64,000 bases of DNA from Rhodospirillaceae bacterium (GTDB taxonomy: Bacteria > Pseudomonadota > Alphaproteobacteria > UBA6615). A program made the translations under genes and the position numbers. The stretch lies in NCBI GenBank assembly GCA_002713365.1, contig PASR01000008.1, forward strand, positions 210,363 to 274,362. The letters run 5' to 3'. Below the pieces are notes generated by a model, which had not been told where the DNA came from, made no database searches, and saw only the letters and a program-made list of their open reading frames with translations. Of this stretch, positions 9,731 to 18,863 are shown one piece after another (the first letter of the stretch is position 1; each line of letters begins with the position of its first letter).

Positions 9731-10195
9731 TTAACCTTCTTTATCAGCAATAATTTCCCCACTGGATTCAATTACGCCAGAATTTTTAACTTTTCCAGAA
9801 AGTTGTCCACCCGCAGATACTGTAATTTGATTATAAAATACATTGCCAGATACAGACCCACTTTTTTCTATTTTTAATAAGCCCGAAACGTTAAGGTCTC
9901 CATCGAAAATGCCTTCTATTTCAGCTGTTTCAACTTGCGCAGTTCCTTTAAAAACTCCTCGAGATAATATTTCTAATTGCTGGCATTGAACTGTCCCCTC
10001 AACCTCACCTTCTATTACCAGAACTGCGCACTTGCTGATTTCTCCCTTCATTTCTATTCCAGGACCAATTGTCATGCGGTTACCCTGTGATATAGATGAG
10101 GACAAAACCTCGCTATCTATCCCTTTAGGCGGTATGTCAGATAAACCAAGATTGGGAAGAGGCAATACCTTTTTGTTGTTATCGCTAATTGTCAT
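9731..10195 (-). CDS. Bactofilin family polymer-forming protein
   Basis: A 154 aa bactofilin (DUF583). Bactofilins self-assemble into nucleotide-independent filaments that scaffold cell-shape or envelope enzymes on the inner face of the membrane. After an unstructured N-terminus of about 35 residues comes a run of short hydrophobic/glycine repeats (for example GEVEGTVQCQQLEI, GIFDGDLNVSG, GSVSGNVF) expected to form the right-handed beta-helix. A short polar tail follows. There is no transmembrane segment. It lies 61 bases downstream of the amidohydrolase on the same strand but has its own AGGA-like site. No M23 peptidase partner is adjacent, unlike many bactofilin loci. Confidence 0.85.
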   Translation of the reverse strand: MTISDNNKKVLPLPNLGLSDIPPKGIDSEVLSSSISQGNRMTIGPGIEMKGEISKCAVLVIEGEVEGTVQCQQLEILSRGVFKGTAQVETAEIEGIFDGDLNVSGLLKIEKSGSVSGNVFYNQITVSAGGQLSGKVKNSGVIESSGEIIADKEG

Positions 10196-10256
10196 TATTT
10201 ATATCTATTCCTAATGTTCTGAATTTTATATTTACGACTTAAAACTAAATTACTTT

Positions 10257-11285
10257 TTAAAAGTCAGGTTTATCAAGACAATAAATACTAGAGGCATTAT
10301 CATGGTACAAAAGAGCTTTTTCATTTTCAGAGTACCCTTTAGTGAGTCGCTTGAACGAATTCCAAATGACATTATAACTACAGCTAATTTTATCAACTGG
10401 AAAATTTGATTCAAATAGACAACGATCTACACTAAATTTCTCAATTGTATAGTTATACCAATCGCGCGTAGCCTTCATAAGGGTTTCACTGGATGGTGGT
10501 TTCAAGCCCAAGTGCCAGCCGAACCCGTTTATTTCCATGTTAATGCCACCAAGTTTAGCAAATACATTAGAGCATTTAGCTAATTCAGAAATATTTTTTT
10601 TCCAAACTTCAAATACTTCCTGCCTTTTATTTGCATAAGGACCCACGCCTAGAGGTCCTCCAAAATGATTTAAAATAATCTTTGTGTCAGGAAATGCTTT
10701 AGCAAGATCTATTAATTCAGGTAACTGGGGATGATATAACCATGCTTCGTAGCTAAGTCCGTATTTAGACAAATGTGCAAAGCCTTCTCTATATACCTTG
10801 TGCATTAACAAATGAGGGGGGCGTTTACCGCGGATTACAGGCACATCATTACTCTTATCCCATGGTACGCTGTGTCGAATTCCTCTGAACCTGCCCCCAC
10901 CGGCGGAAATTTGTGACTCCAAGACTGGTATAACAGCATCACCCAATAAAAGATTTGCATGCCCAATAATACCCGAGGCAACACGGCTCGCACCATAATG
11001 ACCAGAAGCGCTCATTGCAGCTATCCCATTTACAAATTCTGTTTCTCCAATAGGCCTCATTTCCTCTGGTCCGGAAGCCTTATACATGGCACCACATTCT
11101 ATGTAGACGGTAGAAACAATATTATGACCACCGTTAATATCTGCTAAAATATCGTCTAAAAGATAGCGAGATTGCGTTTGATCATTCCGAAACTCCCAAA
11201 AGTGATGATGCGGATCGCAAATTCTTAAATTCGGCTCTAATGCCTTTTCATCACTGAGCCCGAGCCAATCCGAGTTATCTTCCAT
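10257..11285 (-). CDS. Amidohydrolase family protein (amidohydrolase 2 / TIM-barrel lactonase-like)
   Basis: A 342 aa TIM-barrel metal-dependent hydrolase. It has the HxH-type motif (CDPHHHFWEF) near residue 24 and a later ILNHFGGP segment typical of the amidohydrolase 2 group, which includes 2-pyrone-4,6-dicarboxylate lactonase and fuconolactonase-like enzymes. A late LFESNFPVDK matches the conserved (S/N)xxP..(D/K) end of the barrel. GGAAGAAGG precedes the start. It lies in the minus-strand group after the LLM monooxygenase and cupin, so it may act on a product of that oxidation; this is inference from position only. Confidence 0.8.
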   Translation of the reverse strand: MEDNSDWLGLSDEKALEPNLRICDPHHHFWEFRNDQTQSRYLLDDILADINGGHNIVSTVYIECGAMYKASGPEEMRPIGETEFVNGIAAMSASGHYGASRVASGIIGHANLLLGDAVIPVLESQISAGGGRFRGIRHSVPWDKSNDVPVIRGKRPPHLLMHKVYREGFAHLSKYGLSYEAWLYHPQLPELIDLAKAFPDTKIILNHFGGPLGVGPYANKRQEVFEVWKKNISELAKCSNVFAKLGGINMEINGFGWHLGLKPPSSETLMKATRDWYNYTIEKFSVDRCLFESNFPVDKISCSYNVIWNSFKRLTKGYSENEKALLYHDNASSIYCLDKPDF

Positions 11286-11464
11286 ATTAGCCTTCTTCCT
11301 TAATAATTAAAGAACAAAGTAAATAAGCAGTAGGAGCAATAACTATAGAACATTAATACAAATTTTTAAAATTTATGAATAATCACAAATAGTTTACACG
11401 TGTATTAATATGATGGTTAGTTGAACAAATATAAAACTGAATAATAATACTTACTGTGAGAAAC

Positions 11465-11803
11465 CTATTTTTTATACTCTATTTCTAACGCTATAATATC
11501 CTCTTCACCCACGTTTATAGCATTATGATCAAAGCCATTGCCTACATCATAAAAACTAGCCTTTCCTGACTCTGATTTTATTGTACCACTCGATCCGTCT
11601 GAATCCTGGTGAATTAGATTTCCAGACTTCAAATGATATGCAACATAATTTTTATCGTGCCGATGCCACCCAGTTTCTTGACCTGGTTTGATATGATGAT
11701 AAGTAATCCGTGTACTTTCATTTTCCAAAAGAACCTCAGCACTACTTAGATTAGTTTTTAAAACACTATTTTCATTAAAATCTGATTTTTTAGACATATG
11801 CAT
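11465..11803 (-). CDS. Small cupin-domain protein
   Basis: A 112 aa single-domain cupin. The metal-site histidines are visible in GWHRHDKN (motif 1, near residue 41) and FDHNAIN (motif 2, near residue 90). Such small cupins are isomerases, dioxygenases or ligand sensors; sequence alone does not say which. It starts 42 bases downstream of the LLM stop on the same strand, so the two are probably co-transcribed. A second in-frame ATG lies two codons in. Confidence 0.75.
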   Translation of the reverse strand: MHMSKKSDFNENSVLKTNLSSAEVLLENESTRITYHHIKPGQETGWHRHDKNYVAYHLKSGNLIHQDSDGSSGTIKSESGKASFYDVGNGFDHNAINVGEEDIIALEIEYKK

Positions 11804-11845
11804 TTACACTATATAATGAGCCTAGATAAACGTAAGTAATAAAAT

Positions 11846-13081
11846 TTACTCCGCAGCAATAGAATATTCTGGTGTTTCTAATTCTGGAACAACTTTTTCC
11901 ATAAACAGCTGTAGTTCCTCTAATAATTCATCTTTAGGCTGCTGAGCCCAATGCCATATAAGCGTTATGTATTCGCAGGGAATGCGTGAATATATTTCCT
12001 GCCAATCAGCAATAGCATCATCTATTGTGCCGCCAAGAAAAAATTTGGATTCTTTCATTAATTTAAAAGCTTTTTCTGAATCATTATTAACTGCATCCAC
12101 ATTATGATTAGCAAATACACTATAAAAGTTTTTAAATATATCTAGATCATATTTTTTTAGCCTAATATCAAAATCCTCGGCAGATTTTGCGATTCGCGTA
12201 TGTCGAACTAAGTTTTGATTCTGACCATACTGAACATTGCGACCATGTTTCAATGACTCCTCTACATAAACTTTTGCTAATTCAACTACACTATCAGTTG
12301 GGTTGAAATAACTAGGACTAAAGCCATGTTTAGCAGCAAATTCAATGGTTGCACGACTTCTTGCAACCGCACAAAAACAAGGTGGGTGTGGATTTTGATA
12401 GGGTTTAGGCACAACAGAAATACGACGTAAAACGCCATCTTCATCAATTTCACCTTCAGCACCTGCTTCACCCGCTATCTGGTGACCTTCATACCCCTTA
12501 ATCCCTGATTCCAGAGGATAAGGCGCCTGATAATACTTACCATCCAATCTAACTGAATCCTTTGTCCAACAATCAAGTACCATCTGAACACGCTCTTCAA
12601 AAATTTCTCTATTTTTTGAATCATTGGCACTACCATCAGATACTGTGGCCACGGCATCACTGCCTTGGCCCAGAATATTTGTCCAACGTGATTGATAGCC
12701 TCGTGCAAAACCAACAAAATATTTTCCATTGGTCAAATGATCTATCATTGCAGTTTCTTCAGCTACACGAATTGGATCATGAGTTGCCATTACATAGCCA
12801 AAAGCTCCTACCCTTATATTTTTAGTGTAAGCAGCCCAGTGAGCATTAAGCACTCCTGGATTAGGACCAACCTCATAGCCCTCAGAATGTAGATGATGCT
12901 CAATGGTAGACATACCCCAAACACCCATCTCATCTGCTGCTTTAATTATATCAGTCCACTCATGGATAATTTTATGATATAGCTCGGAATCACGTCCGAG
13001 AGGACGTTTTTCTTTTCTTTCTTCCTCATCCTTTGCCGGAAATACAGGATAAAGCTGCACGATAACCTTTGGTGATCCCAT
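11846..13081 (-). CDS. LLM class flavin-dependent oxidoreductase, paralogue 2
   Basis: A 411 aa luciferase-like monooxygenase closely related to the gene at 5826-7136. Shared blocks are TIEHH, SEGYEVGP, PIRVAEETA, ARGYQSRWTN and a C-terminal ITLIWHWAQ. It lacks the extra insert seen in paralogue 1. AAGGAAG is well placed before the ATG. It probably forms a unit with the downstream cupin. Enzymes of this class oxidise or cleave small organic molecules with reduced flavin and O2. The substrate is unknown, but a duplicated gene within 7 kb suggests two related substrates or a divided function. Confidence 0.85.
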   Translation of the reverse strand: MGSPKVIVQLYPVFPAKDEEERKEKRPLGRDSELYHKIIHEWTDIIKAADEMGVWGMSTIEHHLHSEGYEVGPNPGVLNAHWAAYTKNIRVGAFGYVMATHDPIRVAEETAMIDHLTNGKYFVGFARGYQSRWTNILGQGSDAVATVSDGSANDSKNREIFEERVQMVLDCWTKDSVRLDGKYYQAPYPLESGIKGYEGHQIAGEAGAEGEIDEDGVLRRISVVPKPYQNPHPPCFCAVARSRATIEFAAKHGFSPSYFNPTDSVVELAKVYVEESLKHGRNVQYGQNQNLVRHTRIAKSAEDFDIRLKKYDLDIFKNFYSVFANHNVDAVNNDSEKAFKLMKESKFFLGGTIDDAIADWQEIYSRIPCEYITLIWHWAQQPKDELLEELQLFMEKVVPELETPEYSIAAE

Positions 13082-13267
13082 GACCTAACTTCCTTGCTAT
13101 TTAAATTACTAATATTTTAACAAACCAAATAAGACACTAAAATAAATAATTATCTATAACCGCTATATCCAGTATTATATAGATCAATTTGCTGACTCAC
13201 TATTTTTTATAAAGCTAAACGTTTGCCTATAATCTTATCAAGATATGATGTCTATTATCATACTAAA

Positions 13268-14524
13268 TTAATCAATAACACCTCGTTTAATTGCCCAGAA
13301 AAACAAAGCAACTATGCATACAAACAATAGTAAAGCGCTCAATGCTAGTGAGAAATGAATTCCTATTAATCCGCCTCCAAAACCTACTGTGAATCCGCTA
13401 AACGTTCTTCCTCCCAAACTTCCTACATTAAACAATCCAATGGCACGGCCTCTTATCTCTGGGGGAGCGTGTAATTGGGCTAATGTTTGTGTCATAGAAT
13501 TAAATGACAAATCAAAGAAACCTGCACAAAGCAATAAAATAATTGCTAATATATAATTTCTAGAAAGAGAGAAACCTAAAATAGCCAATGCCCACATTAT
13601 GCCGAGAATAAAAGATGTACGTGTTTTTGCTTGCAACATATTTCGGGCCTCTAAAACTAGACCAGCAATAAGAGCGCCCGCCGCATTGGCCGCCAGCAGA
13701 AGACTATAATATAGACCTTGCCCGCCATAGCCGAGGTCACTCGCAAACTCTGGCATTTGCGGCTGATGGGCATTACCAACAATTGTCGCAGCAAGGCCGG
13801 CAAGAACAGACATAGTGAAGACAATTGGAATACCAGATATTTGACGAACAGCCTCAATTAAATCATGTAAACTCGTCATTGCCAGAGGAGGTTTCTTGCC
13901 GTTTTCCTTTATGGGTTTTGGGTTTTTAATTAGCCACAATGTAAGGGGAAGATAGATAAGAATATTTAATAAAATTCCCTTTGTTGGTCCAACAATTAAT
14001 AGTAGAGCTCCTCCTATGGCTGGGCCTAATAACATGCCAAGGGTCATGGCTGTCGCGAGTAATCTAATACCACTTTGTAATTGCCTTGAACCAACAACAT
14101 TATGAATTAATACTTGGCCTGCAGGCGCCCACAATGCTCCCGCAAACCCATGAACAATAAGAAGAATTACAGCATGCCACTTTTCCAGACTATCAGTGGC
14201 AAATAATAATCCCCAACCTAACGAGCCCAACATAAACAAACTCATTGCAACTTGAATTATACGTCTTGGGTCATAACGATCAGCTAAAGCACCTGCCCAG
14301 ATAGAACCAACAAGAAAAGGCAACCAATGAGAAATAACAGCAAACCCAGCTAAAGAAGGTGAATGAAATTTTTCAAATATTATCCAGTAACTTATTACAT
14401 GCTCAACACTATCAGCCATCATTGCCAAGGCGGCACCAATCAGATAGTGGCGCGAAGCAGGATATCGAAGAGCAGCGTAAGACCTCTGGTCTGCTTCATT
14501 CAATTTTGAAACTCTTTTTTCCAT
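13268..14524 (-). CDS. MFS transporter
   Basis: A major facilitator superfamily carrier of about 418 aa with roughly twelve hydrophobic segments. The conserved loop between helices 2 and 3 appears as GALADRYDPRRI near residue 83 (the DRxGRR-type motif). Proteins of this MFS_3/enterobactin-exporter-like shape often export small molecules, but direction and substrate cannot be assigned. The ORF track begins at an upstream TTG (14545); I prefer the ATG at 14524 because no ribosome-binding site supports the TTG. It lies about 115 bases downstream of dctM on the same strand and may be a separate unit. Confidence 0.8.
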   Translation of the reverse strand: MEKRVSKLNEADQRSYAALRYPASRHYLIGAALAMMADSVEHVISYWIIFEKFHSPSLAGFAVISHWLPFLVGSIWAGALADRYDPRRIIQVAMSLFMLGSLGWGLLFATDSLEKWHAVILLIVHGFAGALWAPAGQVLIHNVVGSRQLQSGIRLLATAMTLGMLLGPAIGGALLLIVGPTKGILLNILIYLPLTLWLIKNPKPIKENGKKPPLAMTSLHDLIEAVRQISGIPIVFTMSVLAGLAATIVGNAHQPQMPEFASDLGYGGQGLYYSLLLAANAAGALIAGLVLEARNMLQAKTRTSFILGIMWALAILGFSLSRNYILAIILLLCAGFFDLSFNSMTQTLAQLHAPPEIRGRAIGLFNVGSLGGRTFSGFTVGFGGGLIGIHFSLALSALLLFVCIVALFFWAIKRGVID

Positions 14525-14639
14525 TAATACAAAAAGCCAATGCAACCAAATTTAATAAGAGGATAATAGTTCAATACAACCACGCGAAATGGTTACCATT
14601 TTTACTAATATCCAAAATTCAAATCTTTGGTTTTGGCTA

Positions 14640-15989
14640 TTAGCCAAATACAAGTTCGGGAAGTATGGTTACTATACCCGGAAAAATATATAGTAGGATA
14701 ATTAATGCCAGCAGCAAAATCCAATAAGGTGTAGACCCCTTAAATATATCCATTAAAGTAATATCGCCTTCGTGGCCAGCGGGAATTGACGCTCTAACGG
14801 TGTAAACCAGAAGGCCAAATGGTGGCGTCAAAATACCAGCTTCAATAGCTAAAATTCCAATCAAAGCATATGCTAGAGGGTCGAGACCAATCGCGGTAGC
14901 AATCGGGGCAAAAATTGGCACCGTTAAAAGCATGATAGAAACCGAGTCGACAATCATTCCCAATACAAACCATACCAGCACCATAATTGTTACAACCTGC
15001 CAAGGGTCCAGGCCGGCATCAGCAAAGAAGGTTTGAATAGCCGATACGACGCCTGTCATTGTCAATGTACGTGAATACAGTTGAGCAGCTATAAGCAATA
15101 TGAGCAAAGGAGCGGCAGTTCTTCCAACTGCTAGAATACCAGCATATATATCAGGCCAACGCATTCCCTTAATAATACCTAGTAAAAGAGCTATTAGTGC
15201 TCCCATACCCGCAGCTTCAGTGGGAGTGAATAGGCCAGCCCAAATCCCTCCCAAAACTGTAACGATTAGTCCCAGCAACCCTAATCCACTAGTCCACATA
15301 GACAAAGAATCAATCTGTTTTTCGTCAGATAGATCACTAACTTCTTGCTTAGACCCAGGGGTTAACCCAACTAATTGTGGTTTTAGAAAAGATGCTCCTA
15401 ATATGTATATTGCAAAGAAAGACACCAAGATTAGACCAGGCAAAACACCCGCTAAAAATAGTTTTCCAATGGATTGCTCTGTTAAAATACCCCACACTAT
15501 CATCAGCACACTCGGGGGAATAAGCATCCCTAGGCACCCGCTACCAGCTATTGAGCCTAAGGCAAAGCTTTTATTATAACCATGGCGCTTCATTTCAGGA
15601 TATGCAATTCGGGTAAACGTCGCCGCCGAGGCAATACTTACACCAGTGACAAAAGAGAATACAGCATTCCCAAACAGTGTAGCTAAAGCTAAGCGTCCAG
15701 GAATACGACGAAATGACCGCTGGAGACCTACATAGAGATCACCTGTAGCTCCTGACCTTCCAATAAATTCGCCCATGAGCATAAATAACGGTATGACAGC
15801 AAAAACATAGTCACGGATAGCGTCATAGAAAGTGTTCTGTATTAGGGCTAGTACTACTGTTTCACGACCGGTAACCATATAAATACCAACCGCACTTGTT
15901 ACTCCAAGTGCAATGGCGACATGTATTCCAGAAAACACTAATACCAAAAGGAGTATTAGTACGACAGCGGCAATATCAGCAGAAAACAT
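14640..15989 (-). CDS. dctM: TRAP transporter large permease subunit (DctM)
   Basis: The 12-helix ion-coupled membrane subunit of a tripartite ATP-independent periplasmic transporter (449 aa, slightly longer than the usual ~430). The N-terminus FSGIHVAIALGVTSA, the internal GSGCLGMLIPPSVLMIVWG stretch and the final ILTPPFGLLVYTVRA are characteristic of DctM. A cytoplasmic loop near residues 205-230 (SKQEVSDLSDEKQ) is longer than average. It follows dctQ by 20 bases. With DctQ and the divergent DctP it takes up an organic anion, driven by a sodium gradient in studied relatives. Confidence 0.9.
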   Translation of the reverse strand: MFSADIAAVVLILLLVLVFSGIHVAIALGVTSAVGIYMVTGRETVVLALIQNTFYDAIRDYVFAVIPLFMLMGEFIGRSGATGDLYVGLQRSFRRIPGRLALATLFGNAVFSFVTGVSIASAATFTRIAYPEMKRHGYNKSFALGSIAGSGCLGMLIPPSVLMIVWGILTEQSIGKLFLAGVLPGLILVSFFAIYILGASFLKPQLVGLTPGSKQEVSDLSDEKQIDSLSMWTSGLGLLGLIVTVLGGIWAGLFTPTEAAGMGALIALLLGIIKGMRWPDIYAGILAVGRTAAPLLILLIAAQLYSRTLTMTGVVSAIQTFFADAGLDPWQVVTIMVLVWFVLGMIVDSVSIMLLTVPIFAPIATAIGLDPLAYALIGILAIEAGILTPPFGLLVYTVRASIPAGHEGDITLMDIFKGSTPYWILLLALIILLYIFPGIVTILPELVFG

Positions 15990-16009
15990 ATTTAGAACTC
16001 CTCGATGGC

Positions 16010-16558
16010 TTAGCCAGCAATATCCGGTTCAGCCTCGACAACGTAAGATGGCAAAATTTCTTTTAAAGCTAGAATCATATAATTAATTACTAGAAGGCCA
16101 GCTGATAATAAGACAACTACACGAGCAGGCCAGGTAGGAACTCGTAATGCACCTTCACCCTCAAATTCGCCGGTAATTATAGCGTGCCAAGCAGGCTCAA
16201 TAGTACCTATAAATAATCCAGCAAAAAACAAAGCGCCTAAGATATACCCGGCGCTATTTATAAACCTTTCGGGTTTACCGCCGAGTAAATGCAGAATAAA
16301 GTCTGCTCGGAGCATCGATCGGGCCATAACACAGTAAGCTGTTTGCATAAAAGCAATCATCACGATTGCGTTTTTTACTAATTCATGCGTACCTTTCAAA
16401 GGGAAACCAAAGGCTCTTCCTACCACATCAATAAGAATATAAAAAGCTAGAAGAAATGCCCACATTGCTGCGACAACCATTAAGCCCCTACTTAAACGGC
16501 TTGACCATATATCAATCTGACGAATTATTGGGATGTTCAAATAAGACAAGATCCTCAT
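16010..16558 (-). CDS. dctQ: TRAP transporter small permease subunit (DctQ)
   Basis: The four-helix small membrane subunit (182 aa). Hydrophobic segments lie at about residues 28-50, 64-82, 103-125 and 146-168. The GTHELVK segment near residue 56 (usually GT.E..) and the alanine-rich MARSMLRADFIL are typical of DctQ. It is first in the minus-strand dctQM unit and reads away from dctP across a 336-base gap that probably holds both promoters. Confidence 0.85.
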   Translation of the reverse strand: MRILSYLNIPIIRQIDIWSSRLSRGLMVVAAMWAFLLAFYILIDVVGRAFGFPLKGTHELVKNAIVMIAFMQTAYCVMARSMLRADFILHLLGGKPERFINSAGYILGALFFAGLFIGTIEPAWHAIITGEFEGEGALRVPTWPARVVVLLSAGLLVINYMILALKEILPSYVVEAEPDIAG

Positions 16559-16894
16559 ACCCCTTTTATTATTACAGAATCTCTAGATTAAGAAATTATT
16601 GCTTCAATTAGTTTATTTTAACCAGACTAAAGATAAACTAGCAAAAAAATTTCCTAATTCATTCTAAACTGGGGCAATGAGCCAAAACGTTAGCCGTTCC
16701 AATAGATAATTATGAGTATATTAGTGGTTTCATGACTTGTCACGCCCCAATAAGGCAGTTAACAATTATTTAGGATAATTTGAATAATTAAAAAATAATA
16801 ATAAAATAGAGTAGTTTTTTTGTTTATTATAGTTAAACTGACCTAGTCTACCCTTGCAGATCGTAAATTAAACAACGATTCTGTAACAACTACA
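16559..16894. other. Divergent intergenic region between dctQ and dctP
   Basis: A 336-base AT-rich gap between divergently read TRAP genes. It is the expected site of both promoters, but I see no convincing -35/-10 pair and no ORF. Several A/T runs occur near 16790-16830. A 16-base palindrome lies just beyond its right end, at the dctP start. Confidence 0.5.
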
Positions 16895-16896
16895 AT

Positions 16897-16912
16897 GGAA
16901 CTATATAGTTCC
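16897..16912. promoter_or_regulatory. Perfect 16-base palindrome in the dctP leader (operator candidate)
   Basis: GGAACTATATAGTTCC reads identically on both strands and ends nine bases before the likely ATG (16922) of dctP. Its position in the leader of a transporter gene suggests a repressor/activator site. The cognate regulator is not encoded nearby. Confidence 0.45.
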
Positions 16913-16921
16913 AAAAGTAAT

Positions 16922-18010
16922 ATGAGGAGAAGAAACTTGTCTAAAACACTTGGAATACTGGCAACTGGTGCTCTAGCTATAGGATTAGCTGCAGCCCTAC
17001 CAGGCGCAGCTAGTGCCGATAAATTTAATTTTCGTATGGCGTCAGGACATGCACCGGCCACTGGTTATGTAAGAATGATGTCCGAACAATTTGCTCCACG
17101 AGTAGTAGCGAAGCTTGAAGCAATGGGACATAAAGCTACCTTCAATGAAGCCTACGGCGGTTCAATCGTTAAAGTGGCTGAAACACTTGAAGGAGTTAAA
17201 GATGGAATAGTTGATCTAGGTGGATATTGTTTCTGCTTTGAACCTTCTAACTTGTTCCTTAATACCTATCCACTATGGATGCCATTTGACGCACAAAATG
17301 CCACCCTCGGAACAAAGGTAGCTCGCGAAGTCTATAATAATGTGCCGCACATGGCCGGAGTATTTGAGAAAAAGTACAACCAAAAATTATTAGGGCTATT
17401 TGGATTTGATAATTATGGCCTTTACACAACCTTTGCCTGGGATTCTGTTACAGAGCTTAAGGGTAGAAAAATGTCCGGTGCAGGTCCAAACTTACCTTGG
17501 GTAGAGGCAGTTGGAGCTATCCCGGTTGGTACAACATTACCTGACGTATACCCATCTCTGCAAACAGGCGTTTATGATGGCGTACTTCTGTTCCCTTCCG
17601 TTGGCTGGAGTCATAAACTCTTTGAACCAGCCCCTCATTATAAAATTGTTGGATTTGGTTCAAAAACATTTCATGGTGTAACCATAAACATGGACACATG
17701 GAAGTCGCTACCAGCGGACGTGCAAAAAGCAATGTCTGAAGCCGGAATGGAGACAGAAGACTTTACAGGTCCTTGGGTTGACGAACTAGAAGCGACTAAC
17801 CTTGGCCGCATGGTTATGGCAGGTGCAAACGTTACACGAGTAACGCCTGAAGCCCGTTTAGCTTGGGCTAAAACACTTGCTGGTTTTCCAAACATGAGAG
17901 CGAAAGAAGCCGATTCAAAAGGTTTACCTGGCTCCAAAGTAGTTGGAATGGCAGTCGATGTAGCAGAAAAACTAGGTCATAAATGGCCAGTTAGATATGT
18001 CATTAAATAA
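16922..18010 (+). CDS. dctP: TRAP transporter substrate-binding protein (DctP family)
   Basis: The periplasmic binding protein of the TRAP system (about 362 aa). A signal peptide is clear: a basic start (MRRRN), a hydrophobic core and cleavage after GAASA. The mature part has family features such as EAYGGSIVK, the LNTYPLWMPF strand and LKGRKMSGAGPN with the ligand arginine region. The track starts at 16895, but that ATG lies inside a palindrome; ATG 16922 gives a charged leader. A TTG at 16937 is also possible, since GAGGAG sits seven bases before it. A strong terminator follows. Substrate is likely an organic acid, not identified. Confidence 0.88.
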   Translation: MRRRNLSKTLGILATGALAIGLAAALPGAASADKFNFRMASGHAPATGYVRMMSEQFAPRVVAKLEAMGHKATFNEAYGGSIVKVAETLEGVKDGIVDLGGYCFCFEPSNLFLNTYPLWMPFDAQNATLGTKVAREVYNNVPHMAGVFEKKYNQKLLGLFGFDNYGLYTTFAWDSVTELKGRKMSGAGPNLPWVEAVGAIPVGTTLPDVYPSLQTGVYDGVLLFPSVGWSHKLFEPAPHYKIVGFGSKTFHGVTINMDTWKSLPADVQKAMSEAGMETEDFTGPWVDELEATNLGRMVMAGANVTRVTPEARLAWAKTLAGFPNMRAKEADSKGLPGSKVVGMAVDVAEKLGHKWPVRYVIK

Positions 18011-18036
18011 TATATTAAAATAAATAAGTATTTAGA

Positions 18037-18066
18037 AGAGCCGGCCTAAAAGCCGGCTCTTTTTTT
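18037..18066 (+). terminator. Intrinsic terminator after dctP
   Basis: AGAGCCGGC / GCCGGCTCT arms (9 bases, perfect) with a six-base loop, followed directly by a T tract. It is a textbook rho-independent terminator 26 bases after the dctP stop. Confidence 0.93.
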
Positions 18067-18133
18067 ATGTTTATTTAATAATAGGGTATATAAATAAAAA
18101 AAGCTTACACATAGATACGTAGGAGAATGATAA

Positions 18134-18586
18134 ATGAAACTCCCAGTATTATTATTTTTGACATTAAACATTCTTTTTATACCCATCGCTAATAGCGATA
18201 ATATGCAAATACAAATGCAGGTAGACCGGTCTAAACCAAATGCCAGTGCCACACCAGCTGAGCGACCTCAACTTACATTTAGTGGCAAGATTAAACAGAA
18301 CACATGTCCGTTTAGTTTTAACGCTTATTTTTTAGGTAGAATCCAGGATGGCCACATAAGTGGTATGGCCGGTGAGGGGACAAATTATGACTGGGCGATA
18401 GCCAACGATGGAACATTTCAAGGCAGATTACCATTAAAAAAAGATGCCTCTGGCGAGCAAATATATCAAACAATAAATGGACGAATCACCAATAAAAATA
18501 TTTCTATCAATATTCAATATGGAACCTCAAATAGACCCGACCTTTATTGTATAAGTAATGGAAACAATATTTTTGTTGGAGGATAA
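18134..18586 (+). CDS. Small secreted protein of unknown function
   Basis: A 150 aa protein I do not recognise. A signal peptide is visible ([21 protein letters not shown]), and the mature part would be about 130 residues. It has two cysteines, near residues 57 and 140 (NTCPF and LYCIS), that could form one disulfide in the periplasm. Glycine- and asparagine-rich beta-like stretches ([32 protein letters not shown]) resemble small beta-sandwich or barrel domains. GTAGGAGA lies well placed before the ATG. It stands alone between the dctP terminator and a tRNA on the other strand, so it is probably monocistronic. Confidence 0.65.
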   Translation: MKLPVLLFLTLNILFIPIANSDNMQIQMQVDRSKPNASATPAERPQLTFSGKIKQNTCPFSFNAYFLGRIQDGHISGMAGEGTNYDWAIANDGTFQGRLPLKKDASGEQIYQTINGRITNKNISINIQYGTSNRPDLYCISNGNNIFVGG

Positions 18587-18628
18587 AGCTTCATATTACC
18601 AGTTTCTCGGCGCTCCAAAATTTTAGTT

Positions 18629-18705
18629 TGGCGCACCCGACAGGATTCGAACCTGTGACCTTCGGCTTCGGAGGCCGACACTCTATCCAGCTGAGCTACG
18701 GGTGC
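18629..18705 (-). tRNA. tRNA-Arg (anticodon CCG)
   Basis: A complete cloverleaf reads on the minus strand. The acceptor GCACCCG pairs with CGGGTGC, the D arm is GCTCAGCTGGATAGAG, the anticodon stem TCGGC/GCCGA encloses loop CTCCGAA with anticodon CCG, and the T arm contains GGTTCGAATCC. The 3' CCA is encoded. It decodes CGG, a rare codon in AT-rich genomes. Confidence 0.95.
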
Positions 18706-18863
18706 GCTAAAATGACAGTACGCTTTTAGTTTTTAGGGTCAAGTAAGTTCAACCCTTATAATGTATAAAGCCAAAGTAAATTGTTTGAGCTATAGTATGT
18801 ACAAATACTAGACTAGAAATCAATTGTATTGATAATGAAGTTAAAAAACATGAAAAAATTGAT

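Noticed and set aside
14359-14643. 94 aa plus-strand ORF at the MFS gene
   Set aside because: Shadow of the minus-strand MFS reading frame, with no ribosome site or domain.
15100-15579. 159 aa plus-strand ORF inside dctM
   Set aside because: Antisense shadow of a conserved TRAP permease gene.
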